The notes under the pieces are model-generated. The model did no database searches and was not told the origin of the DNA. It saw only the letters and a program-made list of their open reading frames with translations. Positions 34,820 through 44,372 of a stretch of 64,000 bases of DNA are shown here, in pieces. Source of the DNA: JAHBNG01 sp039028975. Its GTDB lineage: Bacteria; Chloroflexota; Anaerolineae; Caldilineales; Caldilineaceae. Position numbers and translations under genes: made by a program. The stretch spans positions 65,511-129,510 of the forward strand of contig JBCCHB010000022.1 of assembly GCA_039028975.1 (NCBI GenBank), written 5' to 3'. Position 1 is the stretch's first letter, and the number at the start of each line of letters is the position of its first letter.

Positions 34820-35980
34820 CTATAACTCCATTAGCAACGCAACTAAGAGCGATGCACTTGTATGAATAGTATCTACTTCAATATGCTCATCATCAGCATG
34901 AGCACCCCATCCAGGCACCCCTAAACCATCCAATGTGGGAATACCAAGTGCGCCCGTCAGGTTGCCATCGGATCCGCCACCGGTTCCTCCCTCGTCAAGT
35001 GTCAACCCTAATTTCTGCCCAATGATCTGAGCCTTGGAAAATAATTCTCCTGTGACTTTGCGTTCCAAAGGGGGTCGATTCCATCCGCCCGTTACAGTGA
35101 CTTCTGCCCCTGGCAAGATCGGCTCAATATTGGTAATGGCGTCGTATAGCCGGTCTGCCTCATCTTGCGTCCACGCCCTAGTGTCAATGACTGCGTGGGC
35201 TTGGGCCGCAACCACATTCGAGCGGGTTCCCCCGGTGACCACTCCCACATTGACGGTCCCTCCTTTTTCATAATCATTCAGCCGGTGGAGAGCAATGGTC
35301 TGGTGTGCTAATTCTTCGACGGCACTAATCCCTTTTTCGGGTTCAATACCAGCATGAACCGCTTTGCCAGTTACCTGGATTTCAAAGTGGCCACATCCCT
35401 TGCGGGTAGTCTTCAGTACACCATTTGGCAAAGGGGATTCCATAACCAACACATAAGCAGACTTCTGTGCTTCGGATTCGATTAACTCCCTAGAGGTACG
35501 GCTTCCCGTCTCCTCATCAGAGGTTATCAAGATGGTCACGGGGCGTGGCAAAGATAGGTTTAGATCTTGAATGGCTCTCAGCGCATACTCGCTTAACACC
35601 AAGCTACTCTGCATGTCAAAAATACCAGGACCGAATGCCCACCCTTGCTCATCAACACGAAAAGGGTGGGTTTCTAACGAACCGACAGGCCACACCGTGT
35701 CATAGTGGCAGAGAATCAGGGCTGGCTTTTTATGCTCTTCCCTACTGATGTTTTTATCATCTGCATGACCAAATGTAGCCCGTAGATGGTTGCCAGTCGT
35801 CGGATTGGTGATCAGTTCCGTCTGAGCACCCGCGCTAGTCAATTTATCGGCCAGAAGCTGTGCAAATGCATCCAGTCTAGCTTTATCCCCTGACGGTGTC
35901 TCGTGGCAGACAAGCTCTTCGATGACGTCGAGCATTTCAGGTGTTTTATCTTTAAAATAGGTAAGAAGTTGGTCATGCAT
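34820..35980 (-). CDS. M20-family metallopeptidase, carboxypeptidase G2-like
   Basis: A 386-residue M20A/M20C-type peptidase; the ATG at 35980 is used although it lacks a strong SD. Zinc ligands are visible: ILCHYDTVWPVGS (His and Asp), GIFDMQSSLVL (bridging Asp), TSDEETGSRTS (Glu pair), GGGSDGNLTG (Asp) and GAHADDEHI (His). A dimerisation lid is inserted mid-sequence. It probably cleaves glutamyl or aminoacyl dipeptides. The next gene, on the same strand with a 6-bp gap, is the CHAT protease. The pairing suggests joint peptide or protein processing (inference). Confidence 0.9.
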   Translation of the reverse strand: MHDQLLTYFKDKTPEMLDVIEELVCHETPSGDKARLDAFAQLLADKLTSAGAQTELITNPTTGNHLRATFGHADDKNISREEHKKPALILCHYDTVWPVGSLETHPFRVDEQGWAFGPGIFDMQSSLVLSEYALRAIQDLNLSLPRPVTILITSDEETGSRTSRELIESEAQKSAYVLVMESPLPNGVLKTTRKGCGHFEIQVTGKAVHAGIEPEKGISAVEELAHQTIALHRLNDYEKGGTVNVGVVTGGTRSNVVAAQAHAVIDTRAWTQDEADRLYDAITNIEPILPGAEVTVTGGWNRPPLERKVTGELFSKAQIIGQKLGLTLDEGGTGGGSDGNLTGALGIPTLDGLGVPGWGAHADDEHIEVDTIHTSASLLVALLMEL

Positions 35981-36010
35981 TGGGATTGGGTCCTGTAGAC
36001 AAAGTAGCAA

Positions 36011-36382
36011 AAATAACTGTTCTTTTTCTGTCGGTGATCATTTTCATGCATATTGACCCCTAAGTCAAGCTAAAGAATTGTCAATCGTGAATGAGGCGGA
36101 GATAAGGAATGGTGTGATGCAGGCGTTGGAAATGGAGAATGATGCTCATATGTTGATGTGGGGATTCTCGCTTGGATCATCCAAGATAGTACTTTTGTCT
36201 TATAGACATTCCACTCTTTGTCATTCACAATAGATTTAGAGCATCACCCGGCACAATCACCTGAACACAATCGGTCGATCTCAATATCATCTTGAAGAGG
36301 ATGAAGAATCCCTCTTGACAGTGCAATCGACTTGACAGTGCAATCGACCAACAATCCATATACCCAGAAAGAAAATTGCTAA
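36011..36382. other. 372-bp spacer with a tandem TTGACA duplication
   Basis: No gene is visible. CTTGACAGTGCAATCGA occurs twice in tandem (36314-36330 and 36331-36347), bringing two TTGACA -35-like boxes. TATACC at 36359-36364 lies 21 bp from the second, too far for a classical promoter. This spacer feeds the collagenase-like gene. Confidence 0.5.
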
Positions 36383-39055
36383 ATGTGCGCAAAAAAAGAG
36401 GCTGTTATTCCTGTTTTCTTGTTGAGCCTATTTGTCGGAATTTTTTGGTTCATGGTACGCAGTGACTCCAGTTATGCGCTCTCCCACCAACAACAGTTAC
36501 TTTCTACAAATCCACGTCTATCTTCTGTTACATCCTCTCTCTTATTGACCCGAACGATAGAGACTAGCATACGCCAGATTTACCTACCAATGGTCAGTGG
36601 AGAGGCGAATGGGCAACTACGCACAGGACTAACGGACTCCCTAGTGCTGACACCCTATCTGACCGAAACAGCCATACTTACCCTTACCCCTTCATCTACG
36701 TTGGTAGGTTTAACAGCCGTGGCCACCACGCCAACAACGCCAACATCGTTGCCAACGTCAACGTACAGCGCTACCGTCTTCATCACACCAACACCGATTC
36801 CCTCTCCCACATCATCTCCCACAGTAACCGCTATACAAACGTCCGAGAACGGCACAGTAGAGCTTCCACCCACATCCACCATGACCCCAGCCCCAACCAA
36901 TATGCCAATTGAAATCCAGTGCATTAACGCTCTCACCGATGCCCATCCTTACACTCAACAGCAAACAATTGAAGCCAACCTAGCCTGCACTGAGCCATTC
37001 ATGGATCTTCTCCTTTCGGCACCGGATGAATATCTAGAGACTTATTATACTTTAATCTCCTCTACCACTGCCACAGATAGCTTATGGACTGCCACCTATA
37101 ATCGCCTCCGCAGGGGGCAGTTCCGTTTTAGCTCAGGTCAGGCCATTGAAAGCCTATGGGACAATCTTCCCCAAGCCATTGATGGATGCCAAAATGCCTA
37201 TCGCTGTCAGGATTGGGTGAACTTTATTTTACCCAATCTGGCTTACGGAGCCATGTATCGCTGCCCCACCCTGGTGGCACTATCACCTCAGGAGATTCTG
37301 TTAAGCGTTCCATATGGGGACTATCAATGTATTGAAGAGACGGCGAGATATTTAACTACGATTATAGATCAACCAACAGCAAGTCAACTTATCGAGATGG
37401 GAAGCACCCAGCGCCATCACTGGTCACGGCGCAATGTTATTCGCGTTTTGGGGCGTTTGGTATCCCAACCCTTAGAAACCCCGCCTCACATCCTCATCAA
37501 GGAGACCCTAGGCAATGATGTTGCAACCCTACTGACAGATCGGTTGCAAAATGAAGCCAGCCCGGATGTTCTCCACGATGTGATTTGGGTTCTCGATTCG
37601 TACTTTTTTCCATTTTTGTCTAGTCAGCCTTATCTGATAGCCATTAGTACAGATCCTACAATAGAGCCAAATTTGCGTTTGCGAGCCATGTTGGCCCAGA
37701 GCCGCATCATACACCAGAAGATGCAGTTGGATGAGAATGATCAGCGCTTTCTGGAGGCAAGCCTGGCATCTAACGAGGGTGGAATTCGCTCGGCAGCAGC
37801 CTATATGCTCCAGGTCATGGAACCACTCCTGAGGGGCGCGTTGCAACGACAGGTCATTACTAGCTCGCTCCAGCTTGCCTTCGAGCAGGAAGAGGTACTT
37901 TCCACGCGTGCATCCTTGGCCAAAGCACTGGATCGATACAACGGAACCCAACTGCATGAAGAATTGCAAAACGCATACGTAGCTGAACATCTATCAAATC
38001 AGCTCTCACTCAACCACGTGACCATTCGCTCCGGCTTGCCTCAAAATGAGTTGCCCGCTTTTATGACCAGGATAGGCCACACCGAATCGGCATTCTTTGA
38101 GCAATTAGGAACCCCTTTCGATACGCCTCTCCCCAATGATCCAAACCAGGACATCAACCTCATTCTCTTTGCAACCAGGGATGCGTATCGTACGTATATG
38201 GATGCCTTTGTTGGATATGGCTCTCACGCAGGAGGGCTATACCTAGAAGGGCTGGCTACATTGTACACTTATCAGCGTGAGGCATCCGAGAGCTTGTACA
38301 CTGTTGAACATCTGGTTCAACACGAGTATACTCACTATCTACAGGGCCGCTACATCTTCCCAGGTATCTGGACTGAAGCTGGCTATCACCAAGAGCCAAA
38401 GGGATGGATCGATGAAGGAACCGCTGAGTTCTTTGGCTTTGCTGAATTTGCACCGGACGGTACAGCCACATATCGCTTGCCGTCCACGCGCCTCACCAAC
38501 ATTTGTCCCGTTAACGGCACGGGCAGTCAGGCAGATAATAGTAGTCAACCAGATACTGGTTCCAGCCATCAGTACCGCCGACTGAGTAATCTGTTGGCTC
38601 AACGAGCCGGTTACGATCAGCCTGGGACCTTCGACTATGATTACGCATGGGCCTTTGTTCATTATTTGATGACTGAACAAGAGGCGATCATCCACAAGCT
38701 CTTGCTGGCACTGCGAGAGAACCGCTACCAGCTAGCCAACTTCACCAGCCTTGCTGAAGTATCCTTATCCACATTGGAAGTAGAGTGGTATCAAGCAATG
38801 GATCAATGGTGTCAGGAAGCCTCTAGTCAAATTCAAGCGGCGGCGGAGGAATCGCTGGGTGGACTAGAGGTGCTGTATACAATTGGAGAGGTCGAAGCGT
38901 TCGGTCAGGTCGTCCAAATCGACGAAATCGAGAGGATAGATGGAAGTAGCATCGCTTCCACAGGAGAGAGGATACCCAAGCCCCAGCCGCCAGCCCAAGA
39001 TCCGCAACGCCAGGTAGAGCAGACAGCACAGATTATCCGATTGATTTTGCAATGA
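36383..39055 (+). CDS. M9-like (clostridial collagenase-type) secreted metallopeptidase
   Basis: An 890-residue exported protein. The N-terminal hydrophobic segment VFLLSLFVGIFWFMV is signal or anchor, then RQIYLPMVSG (60s) and a Pro/Thr-rich linker (about 110-180). Residues about 190-580 are helical, with the look of HEAT-like activator repeats as in M9 collagenases. The catalytic core is near 647: H647-E-Y-T-H651 in HEYTHYLQGRY, very like clostridial collagenases, and the third ligand is E678 in WIDEGTAEFFGF. The tail has no C-terminal collagen-binding PKD repeats. Substrate could be collagen-like or other structural protein; the family call is strong, the specificity is not. Confidence 0.82.
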   Translation: MCAKKEAVIPVFLLSLFVGIFWFMVRSDSSYALSHQQQLLSTNPRLSSVTSSLLLTRTIETSIRQIYLPMVSGEANGQLRTGLTDSLVLTPYLTETAILTLTPSSTLVGLTAVATTPTTPTSLPTSTYSATVFITPTPIPSPTSSPTVTAIQTSENGTVELPPTSTMTPAPTNMPIEIQCINALTDAHPYTQQQTIEANLACTEPFMDLLLSAPDEYLETYYTLISSTTATDSLWTATYNRLRRGQFRFSSGQAIESLWDNLPQAIDGCQNAYRCQDWVNFILPNLAYGAMYRCPTLVALSPQEILLSVPYGDYQCIEETARYLTTIIDQPTASQLIEMGSTQRHHWSRRNVIRVLGRLVSQPLETPPHILIKETLGNDVATLLTDRLQNEASPDVLHDVIWVLDSYFFPFLSSQPYLIAISTDPTIEPNLRLRAMLAQSRIIHQKMQLDENDQRFLEASLASNEGGIRSAAAYMLQVMEPLLRGALQRQVITSSLQLAFEQEEVLSTRASLAKALDRYNGTQLHEELQNAYVAEHLSNQLSLNHVTIRSGLPQNELPAFMTRIGHTESAFFEQLGTPFDTPLPNDPNQDINLILFATRDAYRTYMDAFVGYGSHAGGLYLEGLATLYTYQREASESLYTVEHLVQHEYTHYLQGRYIFPGIWTEAGYHQEPKGWIDEGTAEFFGFAEFAPDGTATYRLPSTRLTNICPVNGTGSQADNSSQPDTGSSHQYRRLSNLLAQRAGYDQPGTFDYDYAWAFVHYLMTEQEAIIHKLLLALRENRYQLANFTSLAEVSLSTLEVEWYQAMDQWCQEASSQIQAAAEESLGGLEVLYTIGEVEAFGQVVQIDEIERIDGSSIASTGERIPKPQPPAQDPQRQVEQTAQIIRLILQ

Positions 39056-39087
39056 GCTTCGGCGATGGGTAGTGAATGGTATCTTAC

Positions 39088-39120
39088 TTTCCACCATCCA
39101 CTACCGACTATCCAGCATTG
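39088..39120 (+). repeat. Heptad-periodic run between convergent genes
   Basis: CCACCAT CCACTAC CGACTAT CCAGCAT: four consecutive seven-base units at the convergent end of the collagenase and O-antigen ligase genes, overlapping the ligase 3' end. Confidence 0.45.
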
Positions 39121-41359
39121 GAGAGCTCAACCAAAAGATAAACACCCAAACCAACATCAGATCAGGTAGGCCAAAGCTGGCGTCTATCAACCCATGGGCA
39201 AGAGAGCCGAGAGCTGCTGCCAACAATCCTACCAATAGAGCAAATGTAGCTTTTTTAGAGCCATTTTTGAGTAGTCGCGTAAGCAATTTCCCCAGGCCAA
39301 CGCCCCAAAAGAGAAGTCCTAAGAGCAACCCAGGAATACCCAGCCGCGTCCACCAATCGAGCAACCAATTGTGGGGGTGATTCAGATCAGGTTCTTGCCA
39401 AGCCGCAGGCAGCAGATAGTCACTGCGGTAGGCATATAAAAAGTTGTCTGGCCCCACACCCAGCAAAAGATGATCCCATGCCATTTGCAAACTACTACGC
39501 CAGAGCTGTAGCCTTAGAAAGCTGGTTCCCTGGCTAAAATCCAAAAGACGCTGAAAACGCTCTGTTCCCAAAAATGGCGCAATAACGACCAGTGCAAACA
39601 GCCCAAAGAGACCAACACTCCAGAGAATTCTTCGTCTTGACCTGGCGTTATCCCAAGTCAAAGCTCTCCTCTCGAACGGTTGGAGCAAGGTAGCAACAGT
39701 CAGAACGACAAATATGGTGGGAATGCCTAGAAAGAGCGCCCCCTTACTAAAAGTGAGCAGCAGCGCCAACAGTTGAATGCCAGCCATGCCCCACAATAGC
39801 CAACGCATCGCCCAAGCAGATTGAAAGAGAGCCAGGGCAAGAGTGACCGCCAAAGTCCGCTCAAGGTATAAGGCCAGATTGTTGGGGGAGCCATAGAGTG
39901 CTCGGACGCGATAGACGCCTTCCGCCGTAATCAGCATAGAGTTGTTGGCATACTGCCACAGACCAATCAACGCAATAATGGTCCCACCAGCAAGCCAGGC
40001 CAAGAGAAGTATTCTTCTATCTTGTGACTTCGGTTGGATTGAGCCAGATTCTATACCAATGAGGAGAATTAGCAGCAGTCCGCCAGCCAAAAAGACGGTT
40101 CGCCATTCACGCAGGGCCACATCTGCATAATTGGCTTCAAATGCCGAGACAAGCGACCACCCAATTAGGGCTGCCATAGTCATTCCCAGCCAGATCGGAG
40201 GCCGAGCCCTCCTGGTGGGGATACCATTCCGTTTAGCGTTGAGCAAACCATGGAGACCTAGCAGAATCAATCCGCCGTATAGCCCAACGTCCACCAACTC
40301 AAAGGAGCGACCAGGTAAGAGCGGTAACTTGACACCAAAATAGAAGGGTAGTCCCAATAACAACAGGGAGACCCAAGGTAGCAGCGAGAAAATAGTTGTT
40401 AGGGCGATGATGGCTACTCCCATTAAACAGAGAACCCATTGCTCTAGCCACAAACCTACAATCAAGAGCAACCCACCGCTCCCTACCATGAGCCAATATC
40501 CAAGCGGGCGGGCCATCCACGATAGATGCGACAAGCCAAGTTGTCGACGTCCGAATTCGCTTAATGGATTGCCCCACAAGGTTGCCAAAAGCCACTGCCG
40601 GATTGTAAGCTGTCTGGGATGCAGCCAGAGTAACCCAAGGGCGATAAGAATCAGCAATAGGCCAGGCCACGACGGGAGCGGCTCCGATGGGAGAGCGTCG
40701 ATGGCAACGGCTCGAATCGGTGTCTGGCCCCAACTGCGCCAGACTTCAATGCGAACCTTGTGAATGGCATCCGATGAGGTCTCAGCTCGGTGAACCCGAA
40801 GCCAGCGAGTAGCGTTCACAGCCTCCGGGGATTCTGAGTCATCTTGTACCCTTTCTGGCTCGTAAAAGTTCTTGCTGCCTGATGGTTCATTCAATTGGTT
40901 ATGGCTGTTGGGCAATTGAGGCAACAGATTGGCAGGCTGGCCATCAACCGTAATTAGTAGATACCCCCAATAGCTTCCCACGGCTATAAGCAGCGCAACC
41001 TCTTTTCCCTGATACTCGAATTCGATAACGCCTGACGGTTCACCCCATGGATCAGCCGGCTCGGCAGGATCCGCACCTAACTCATTCACCAACCAACTAT
41101 CTGGAGGGGTGTAAGAAAATGGCTGACTATTCATCGCCACATTCATGCCAGACGCAAGCACATCTATGTCCACTGAAGAAGGTCGATTCAACAGTAGAGT
41201 GTGGTCGCTTTGGGGAGAAATGTTTTCCGCACGCCTACACTCAGCACAAAAAGCATTCTGCCTGTAAACAATCCCAAACCACACGACTCCACACAGTAGA
41301 AGAACTAAAGCTGATGCAAACCAAAGAAGCTGTTTATACCTATGGTTAGAAAATTCCAT
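39101..41359 (-). CDS. O-antigen ligase/Wzy-type polytopic membrane protein
   Basis: A 752-residue membrane protein with an N-terminal single helix and about 12-14 further helices from residue 240 onward. The region 40-240 is an extracytoplasmic, lectin-like insert (EYQGKEVALLIAVGSYWGYL). The Wzy_C hallmark is GVGPDNFLYAYRSDYLLP followed by LNHPHNWLLDWWTRLGIPGL, in which the HN pair lies in the large loop used by O-antigen ligases and polymerases. It probably joins or polymerises a lipid-linked polysaccharide. Convergent with the collagenase gene, with no other surface polysaccharide genes in the window. Confidence 0.85.
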   Translation of the reverse strand: MEFSNHRYKQLLWFASALVLLLCGVVWFGIVYRQNAFCAECRRAENISPQSDHTLLLNRPSSVDIDVLASGMNVAMNSQPFSYTPPDSWLVNELGADPAEPADPWGEPSGVIEFEYQGKEVALLIAVGSYWGYLLITVDGQPANLLPQLPNSHNQLNEPSGSKNFYEPERVQDDSESPEAVNATRWLRVHRAETSSDAIHKVRIEVWRSWGQTPIRAVAIDALPSEPLPSWPGLLLILIALGLLWLHPRQLTIRQWLLATLWGNPLSEFGRRQLGLSHLSWMARPLGYWLMVGSGGLLLIVGLWLEQWVLCLMGVAIIALTTIFSLLPWVSLLLLGLPFYFGVKLPLLPGRSFELVDVGLYGGLILLGLHGLLNAKRNGIPTRRARPPIWLGMTMAALIGWSLVSAFEANYADVALREWRTVFLAGGLLLILLIGIESGSIQPKSQDRRILLLAWLAGGTIIALIGLWQYANNSMLITAEGVYRVRALYGSPNNLALYLERTLAVTLALALFQSAWAMRWLLWGMAGIQLLALLLTFSKGALFLGIPTIFVVLTVATLLQPFERRALTWDNARSRRRILWSVGLFGLFALVVIAPFLGTERFQRLLDFSQGTSFLRLQLWRSSLQMAWDHLLLGVGPDNFLYAYRSDYLLPAAWQEPDLNHPHNWLLDWWTRLGIPGLLLGLLFWGVGLGKLLTRLLKNGSKKATFALLVGLLAAALGSLAHGLIDASFGLPDLMLVWVFIFWLSSPMLDSR

Positions 41360-41478
41360 TTGTTACCTATCTCGGTTTTCCCTAGTTCCATGCAGGTGGT
41401 ATGATTCTAGGTAAAAGGTTGCAGCCCCTGATAACTACATTCGGGGGTGACATGGGTTGCAAGGTTGCTAAAAACTTA

Positions 41479-41500
41479 CCAGCTACCAGCTACCAACTTG
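41479..41500 (+). repeat. Heptad repeat before nudC
   Basis: TACCAGC TACCAGC TACCAAC, three consecutive heptads in the leader about 35 bp upstream of the chosen NudC start; they would be read as protein if translation began at 41447. Confidence 0.5.
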
Positions 41501-41533
41501 CCAAATACTGACTTACCGACCACCGAGTATACC

Positions 41534-42511
41534 ATGATTGATCATTTTCAACGTTCAGCACTCAACTTCTTTGCAGCTAGTCCTGTTGATCGACAGGCCT
41601 TGATGCGCCGAGATGCGGGGTGGCTTGCTGAGCAACTTCACGCAGATGCGACTCGTTTTGTCCCCGTATGGCGCGCGCAAAATTTAATTACATCTGAAAG
41701 CGAGCCAGAGGCAGTTTTACCCACTTATAACGAGATCGAGGTGTATCTAGACCAAAGTTCGCCCATTCTGTTAGGGCAGTTGGATGGCACAACTTACTTC
41801 GCTCTGGGATTACCTGCTCAGGACGAGACGATTCCCGAACAGTTCAATCCCGTTGGCATATTCCGAGATCTACGCTTACAGACAGATAAGCTGCCTGTCG
41901 GCGTGGCCGATATTCTGGTCTTTGGCAAAGGCATGGCCTATTGGCACCAACGTCATCGATATTGTGGTGATTGTGGACACCCTACCCAAAGCCAAGAAGC
42001 AGGCTACATGTTGGAATGTACCAGTGAAGAGTGCCAAGCCAAACAATTTCCACGAATGGATCCAGCGATTATCGTACTCGTTTATGATGGCGAGCGATGC
42101 TTGCTAGCTCGCCAACCTACTTGGCCGGAGGGGCGTTACTCTGTGGTGGCTGGCTTTGTGGAGCCAGGGGAAAGTTTAGAGGATGCCGTGTTACGGGAAG
42201 TAGCGGAAGAGACCAATGTAACCGTTAGCTCAGTTCATTACCACTCCTCCCAACCGTGGCCGTTTCCCAGTTCGCTCATGTTGGGGTATATGGCCCAAGC
42301 CGCCAGCACGGATATCCATCTTAATGATGCTGAGTTAGAGCACGCCCACTGGCTCAGCCGGGCAGACATCGTCCAGCGCGTCAAGGATCGCACCCTGATG
42401 GTGCCACCACCCATCTCTATTTCTCATCGGCTGATAGAAACCTGGTTTAACCAGGGCAACCAAGGAACACTAAGCGACTTACTCAAAGAAACGAACAAAA
42501 TAAACAATTAG
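41534..42511 (+). CDS. nudC: NAD(+) diphosphatase NudC
   Basis: A 325-residue NudC. The start at 41534 is preferred because the upstream extension runs through a heptad repeat. The zinc ribbon is YCGDCGHPTQSQEAG followed by CTSEEC, and the Nudix box is GFVEPGESLEDAV followed by LREVAEETNV. The NudC-specific motif SQPWPFPSSLMLGY follows. The enzyme hydrolyses NADH and NAD caps of RNA to NMN and AMP. A class II aldolase follows nine bases later, so they are co-transcribed. The N-terminal Nudix-like domain is diverged as usual. Confidence 0.95.
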   Translation: MIDHFQRSALNFFAASPVDRQALMRRDAGWLAEQLHADATRFVPVWRAQNLITSESEPEAVLPTYNEIEVYLDQSSPILLGQLDGTTYFALGLPAQDETIPEQFNPVGIFRDLRLQTDKLPVGVADILVFGKGMAYWHQRHRYCGDCGHPTQSQEAGYMLECTSEECQAKQFPRMDPAIIVLVYDGERCLLARQPTWPEGRYSVVAGFVEPGESLEDAVLREVAEETNVTVSSVHYHSSQPWPFPSSLMLGYMAQAASTDIHLNDAELEHAHWLSRADIVQRVKDRTLMVPPPISISHRLIETWFNQGNQGTLSDLLKETNKINN

Positions 42512-42520
42512 GAGAAACAT

Positions 42521-43471
42521 ATGATTGTTACAACGAAACAATTATTCGATGTTGCCTATGGGAACTTTGCCATCGGCGCATACAACATCAACAATATGGA
42601 GCAGACCTTGGGCCTTTTCCGCGGCTGTGTCCAATCCCAAGCCCCTTTCATTATTCAGCTCTCCAAGGGTGCGCGTAAGTATGCAGAAGTCAAAATGTTG
42701 GAGGCCATGATTCGCTCAGCTGAAGAGATCTTTCCTGATGCCATTTTTGCTGTTCATCTCGATCATGGTGATGAGGAAACATGCTACAATTGCATCGAAT
42801 CAGGCTTTTACAGCTCCGTTATGATCGATGCCTCCCATGATCCATTGGACGAGAACATTGCCATTACCAAGCGGGTTGTCGATGCAGCCCACAATGCTGG
42901 TTTGAGTGTGGAAGCTGAGTTGGGCATGTTGGGTGGGGTGGAAGAAGACATTGCTGTAGATGAAAAGAATGCGATGCTGACCGATCCGGATGAAGCAGAG
43001 GAATTTGTGGGGCGTTCCGGGTGTGACAGCTTGGCCGTAGCCATTGGGACCAGCCATGGTGCATATAAGTTTGCCGGTTCGCAAGGATTGCACTTCAATC
43101 GCATTGCAGAGATTCAGAGGCGGCTGCCTAGTTTCCCACTAGTCATGCATGGCTCTAGCTCTGTACCTGCATCTGAGGTTGCCCGCATCAATGAGGCTGG
43201 TGGGAGCATGGATCCCTCGGCCAAGGGCGTCGACGAAGAGGAATTTGCCAAGGCATATCCACTAGGCGTCACCAAAGTAAATATTGATACCGATGGTCGT
43301 TTGGTCTGGACTCGGGTTCACCGGGAATTCTTCCGCGACAAACCTGACGTTTTCGATTTTCGCAAGCCTGGCGAAATATTCATGAATGAATACGCCAATT
43401 TTATTGCTCACAAGAATACGAAACTTGGCTCTGCAGGTCAGTTGGATAAAGTGAGAGAAGCAGTTAGCTAA
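42521..43471 (+). CDS. Class II fructose-1,6-bisphosphate aldolase family
   Basis: A 316-residue class II aldolase. Zinc-site residues are visible: AVHLDHGD (Asp, His), VMIDASHDPLDENI, VEAELGMLGG, IGTSHGAYK (His) and PLVMHGSSSVP (His), with NIDTDGR near the end. GGAG eight bases before the ATG supports the start. Family members act on fructose-, tagatose- or sedoheptulose-bisphosphate. With the NudC gene just upstream, it could be central glycolysis, but sugar specificity cannot be decided. Confidence 0.92.
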   Translation: MIVTTKQLFDVAYGNFAIGAYNINNMEQTLGLFRGCVQSQAPFIIQLSKGARKYAEVKMLEAMIRSAEEIFPDAIFAVHLDHGDEETCYNCIESGFYSSVMIDASHDPLDENIAITKRVVDAAHNAGLSVEAELGMLGGVEEDIAVDEKNAMLTDPDEAEEFVGRSGCDSLAVAIGTSHGAYKFAGSQGLHFNRIAEIQRRLPSFPLVMHGSSSVPASEVARINEAGGSMDPSAKGVDEEEFAKAYPLGVTKVNIDTDGRLVWTRVHREFFRDKPDVFDFRKPGEIFMNEYANFIAHKNTKLGSAGQLDKVREAVS

Positions 43472-43546
43472 CGGCAAATTGGCGAGTACGTCGTTAGTAA
43501 GTATCGACTAGGAATCAAGATCAAATAAAACCCTAAAGTTCGGTCC

Positions 43547-43610
43547 TGTCATCTCGAGTACCCAAGAGATCTTCCATTATGTTTTATTATATTCTCGATC
43601 CTTAGAAGAA
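43547..43610 (+). repeat. Family D repeat fragment
   Basis: TGTCATCTCGAGTACCCAAG followed by AGATCTTCC, then TGTTTTATTATATTCTCG. A reverse copy (TGTCATCTCAAGTACCCGAG) is at 46391-46455. Confidence 0.55.
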
Positions 43611-43676
43611 ACCAGGGGTTGTAGCAACCAAGAACAAGGGATTTCGGCTCATCAGGGAAAATAAGTGAAGCGAATG

Positions 43677-43797
43677 GTAGGTTACATCCCCAGCTTCCTG
43701 GGAACAAGCTTGCAATGTGGCAGATATGGACGCCCCCGTGGAGATCAAGTCTCTGACGGGAGCCGCCAAGCTTGTCACTTTTCAAATGTGACCTACA
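43677..43797. repeat. 121-bp nested inverted repeat
   Basis: Outer arms GTAGGTTACAT and ATGTGACCTAC differ by one base. Inside, ACAAGCTTGC faces CCAAGCTTGT, and an inner hairpin CCCGTGGAGA / TCTCTGACGGG closes the middle. The three nested arms could fold as one long stem. No gene is seen in 43472-43871. Confidence 0.6.
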
Positions 43798-43871
43798 GCA
43801 TCCCATTGAACCCTTTTCACCTATTTGCCCACATGAGCCGAACTATTTACGCCGCACTGTACTAGGACGAT

Positions 43872-44372
43872 TTAGTTCTCGTTCGGTGGCCATGCCACTA
43901 ATTCTGGATTGTACCAACTCACTTCGTTGTGTTTACCCATTATGAGATCGGGGTTTGGCAATTGGATAAAACCCGATTGGGCATACAGCCCATGTGCGTC
44001 TCGGGTTAACAAAAGGAAAGTGCGAATCCCGTCGATGGTTGGGGAGTTCACAACGCACTCCATCATCCATTTACCCAGTCCTCTTCCTTGAAAAGAAGGT
44101 AGTACAAAAACATCAGCCAAATAGGCAAACGTAGTATAATCGGTGACGGCCCGAGCAAAGCCTACTTGTGAATGAGCTGTGTTAGTTGGTATGTAATGCA
44201 GGCCAAAACAGAGAGAATGCTCAATCGCTTTGGCTACCTGATCTTTAGGAATACCAGGTGACCAGTACGATCGGGTTAAGTAGCTGTGGATGACGTCAAG
44301 ATCGAGCTTGTGCTTATCCGTGCTAATTTCGTAATCTCCCTGAGTGTATTCATCGATTGGCTGTTGGTTCAC
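43872..44372 (-). CDS. GNAT-family N-acetyltransferase
   Basis: A 166-residue GNAT protein. The acetyl-CoA signature is VFVLPSFQGRGLGKWMMECV (Q/RxxGxG), and TFLLLTRDAHGLYAQSGF is the downstream motif. The N-terminus YEISTDKHKLDLDVIHSYL is typical of small-molecule acetyltransferases. Its start overlaps the end of the upstream cupin gene by four bases, so translation is coupled. The substrate is unknown; it may act on an amino acid or polyamine related to the cupin step. Confidence 0.9.
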   Translation of the reverse strand: MNQQPIDEYTQGDYEISTDKHKLDLDVIHSYLTRSYWSPGIPKDQVAKAIEHSLCFGLHYIPTNTAHSQVGFARAVTDYTTFAYLADVFVLPSFQGRGLGKWMMECVVNSPTIDGIRTFLLLTRDAHGLYAQSGFIQLPNPDLIMGKHNEVSWYNPELVAWPPNEN

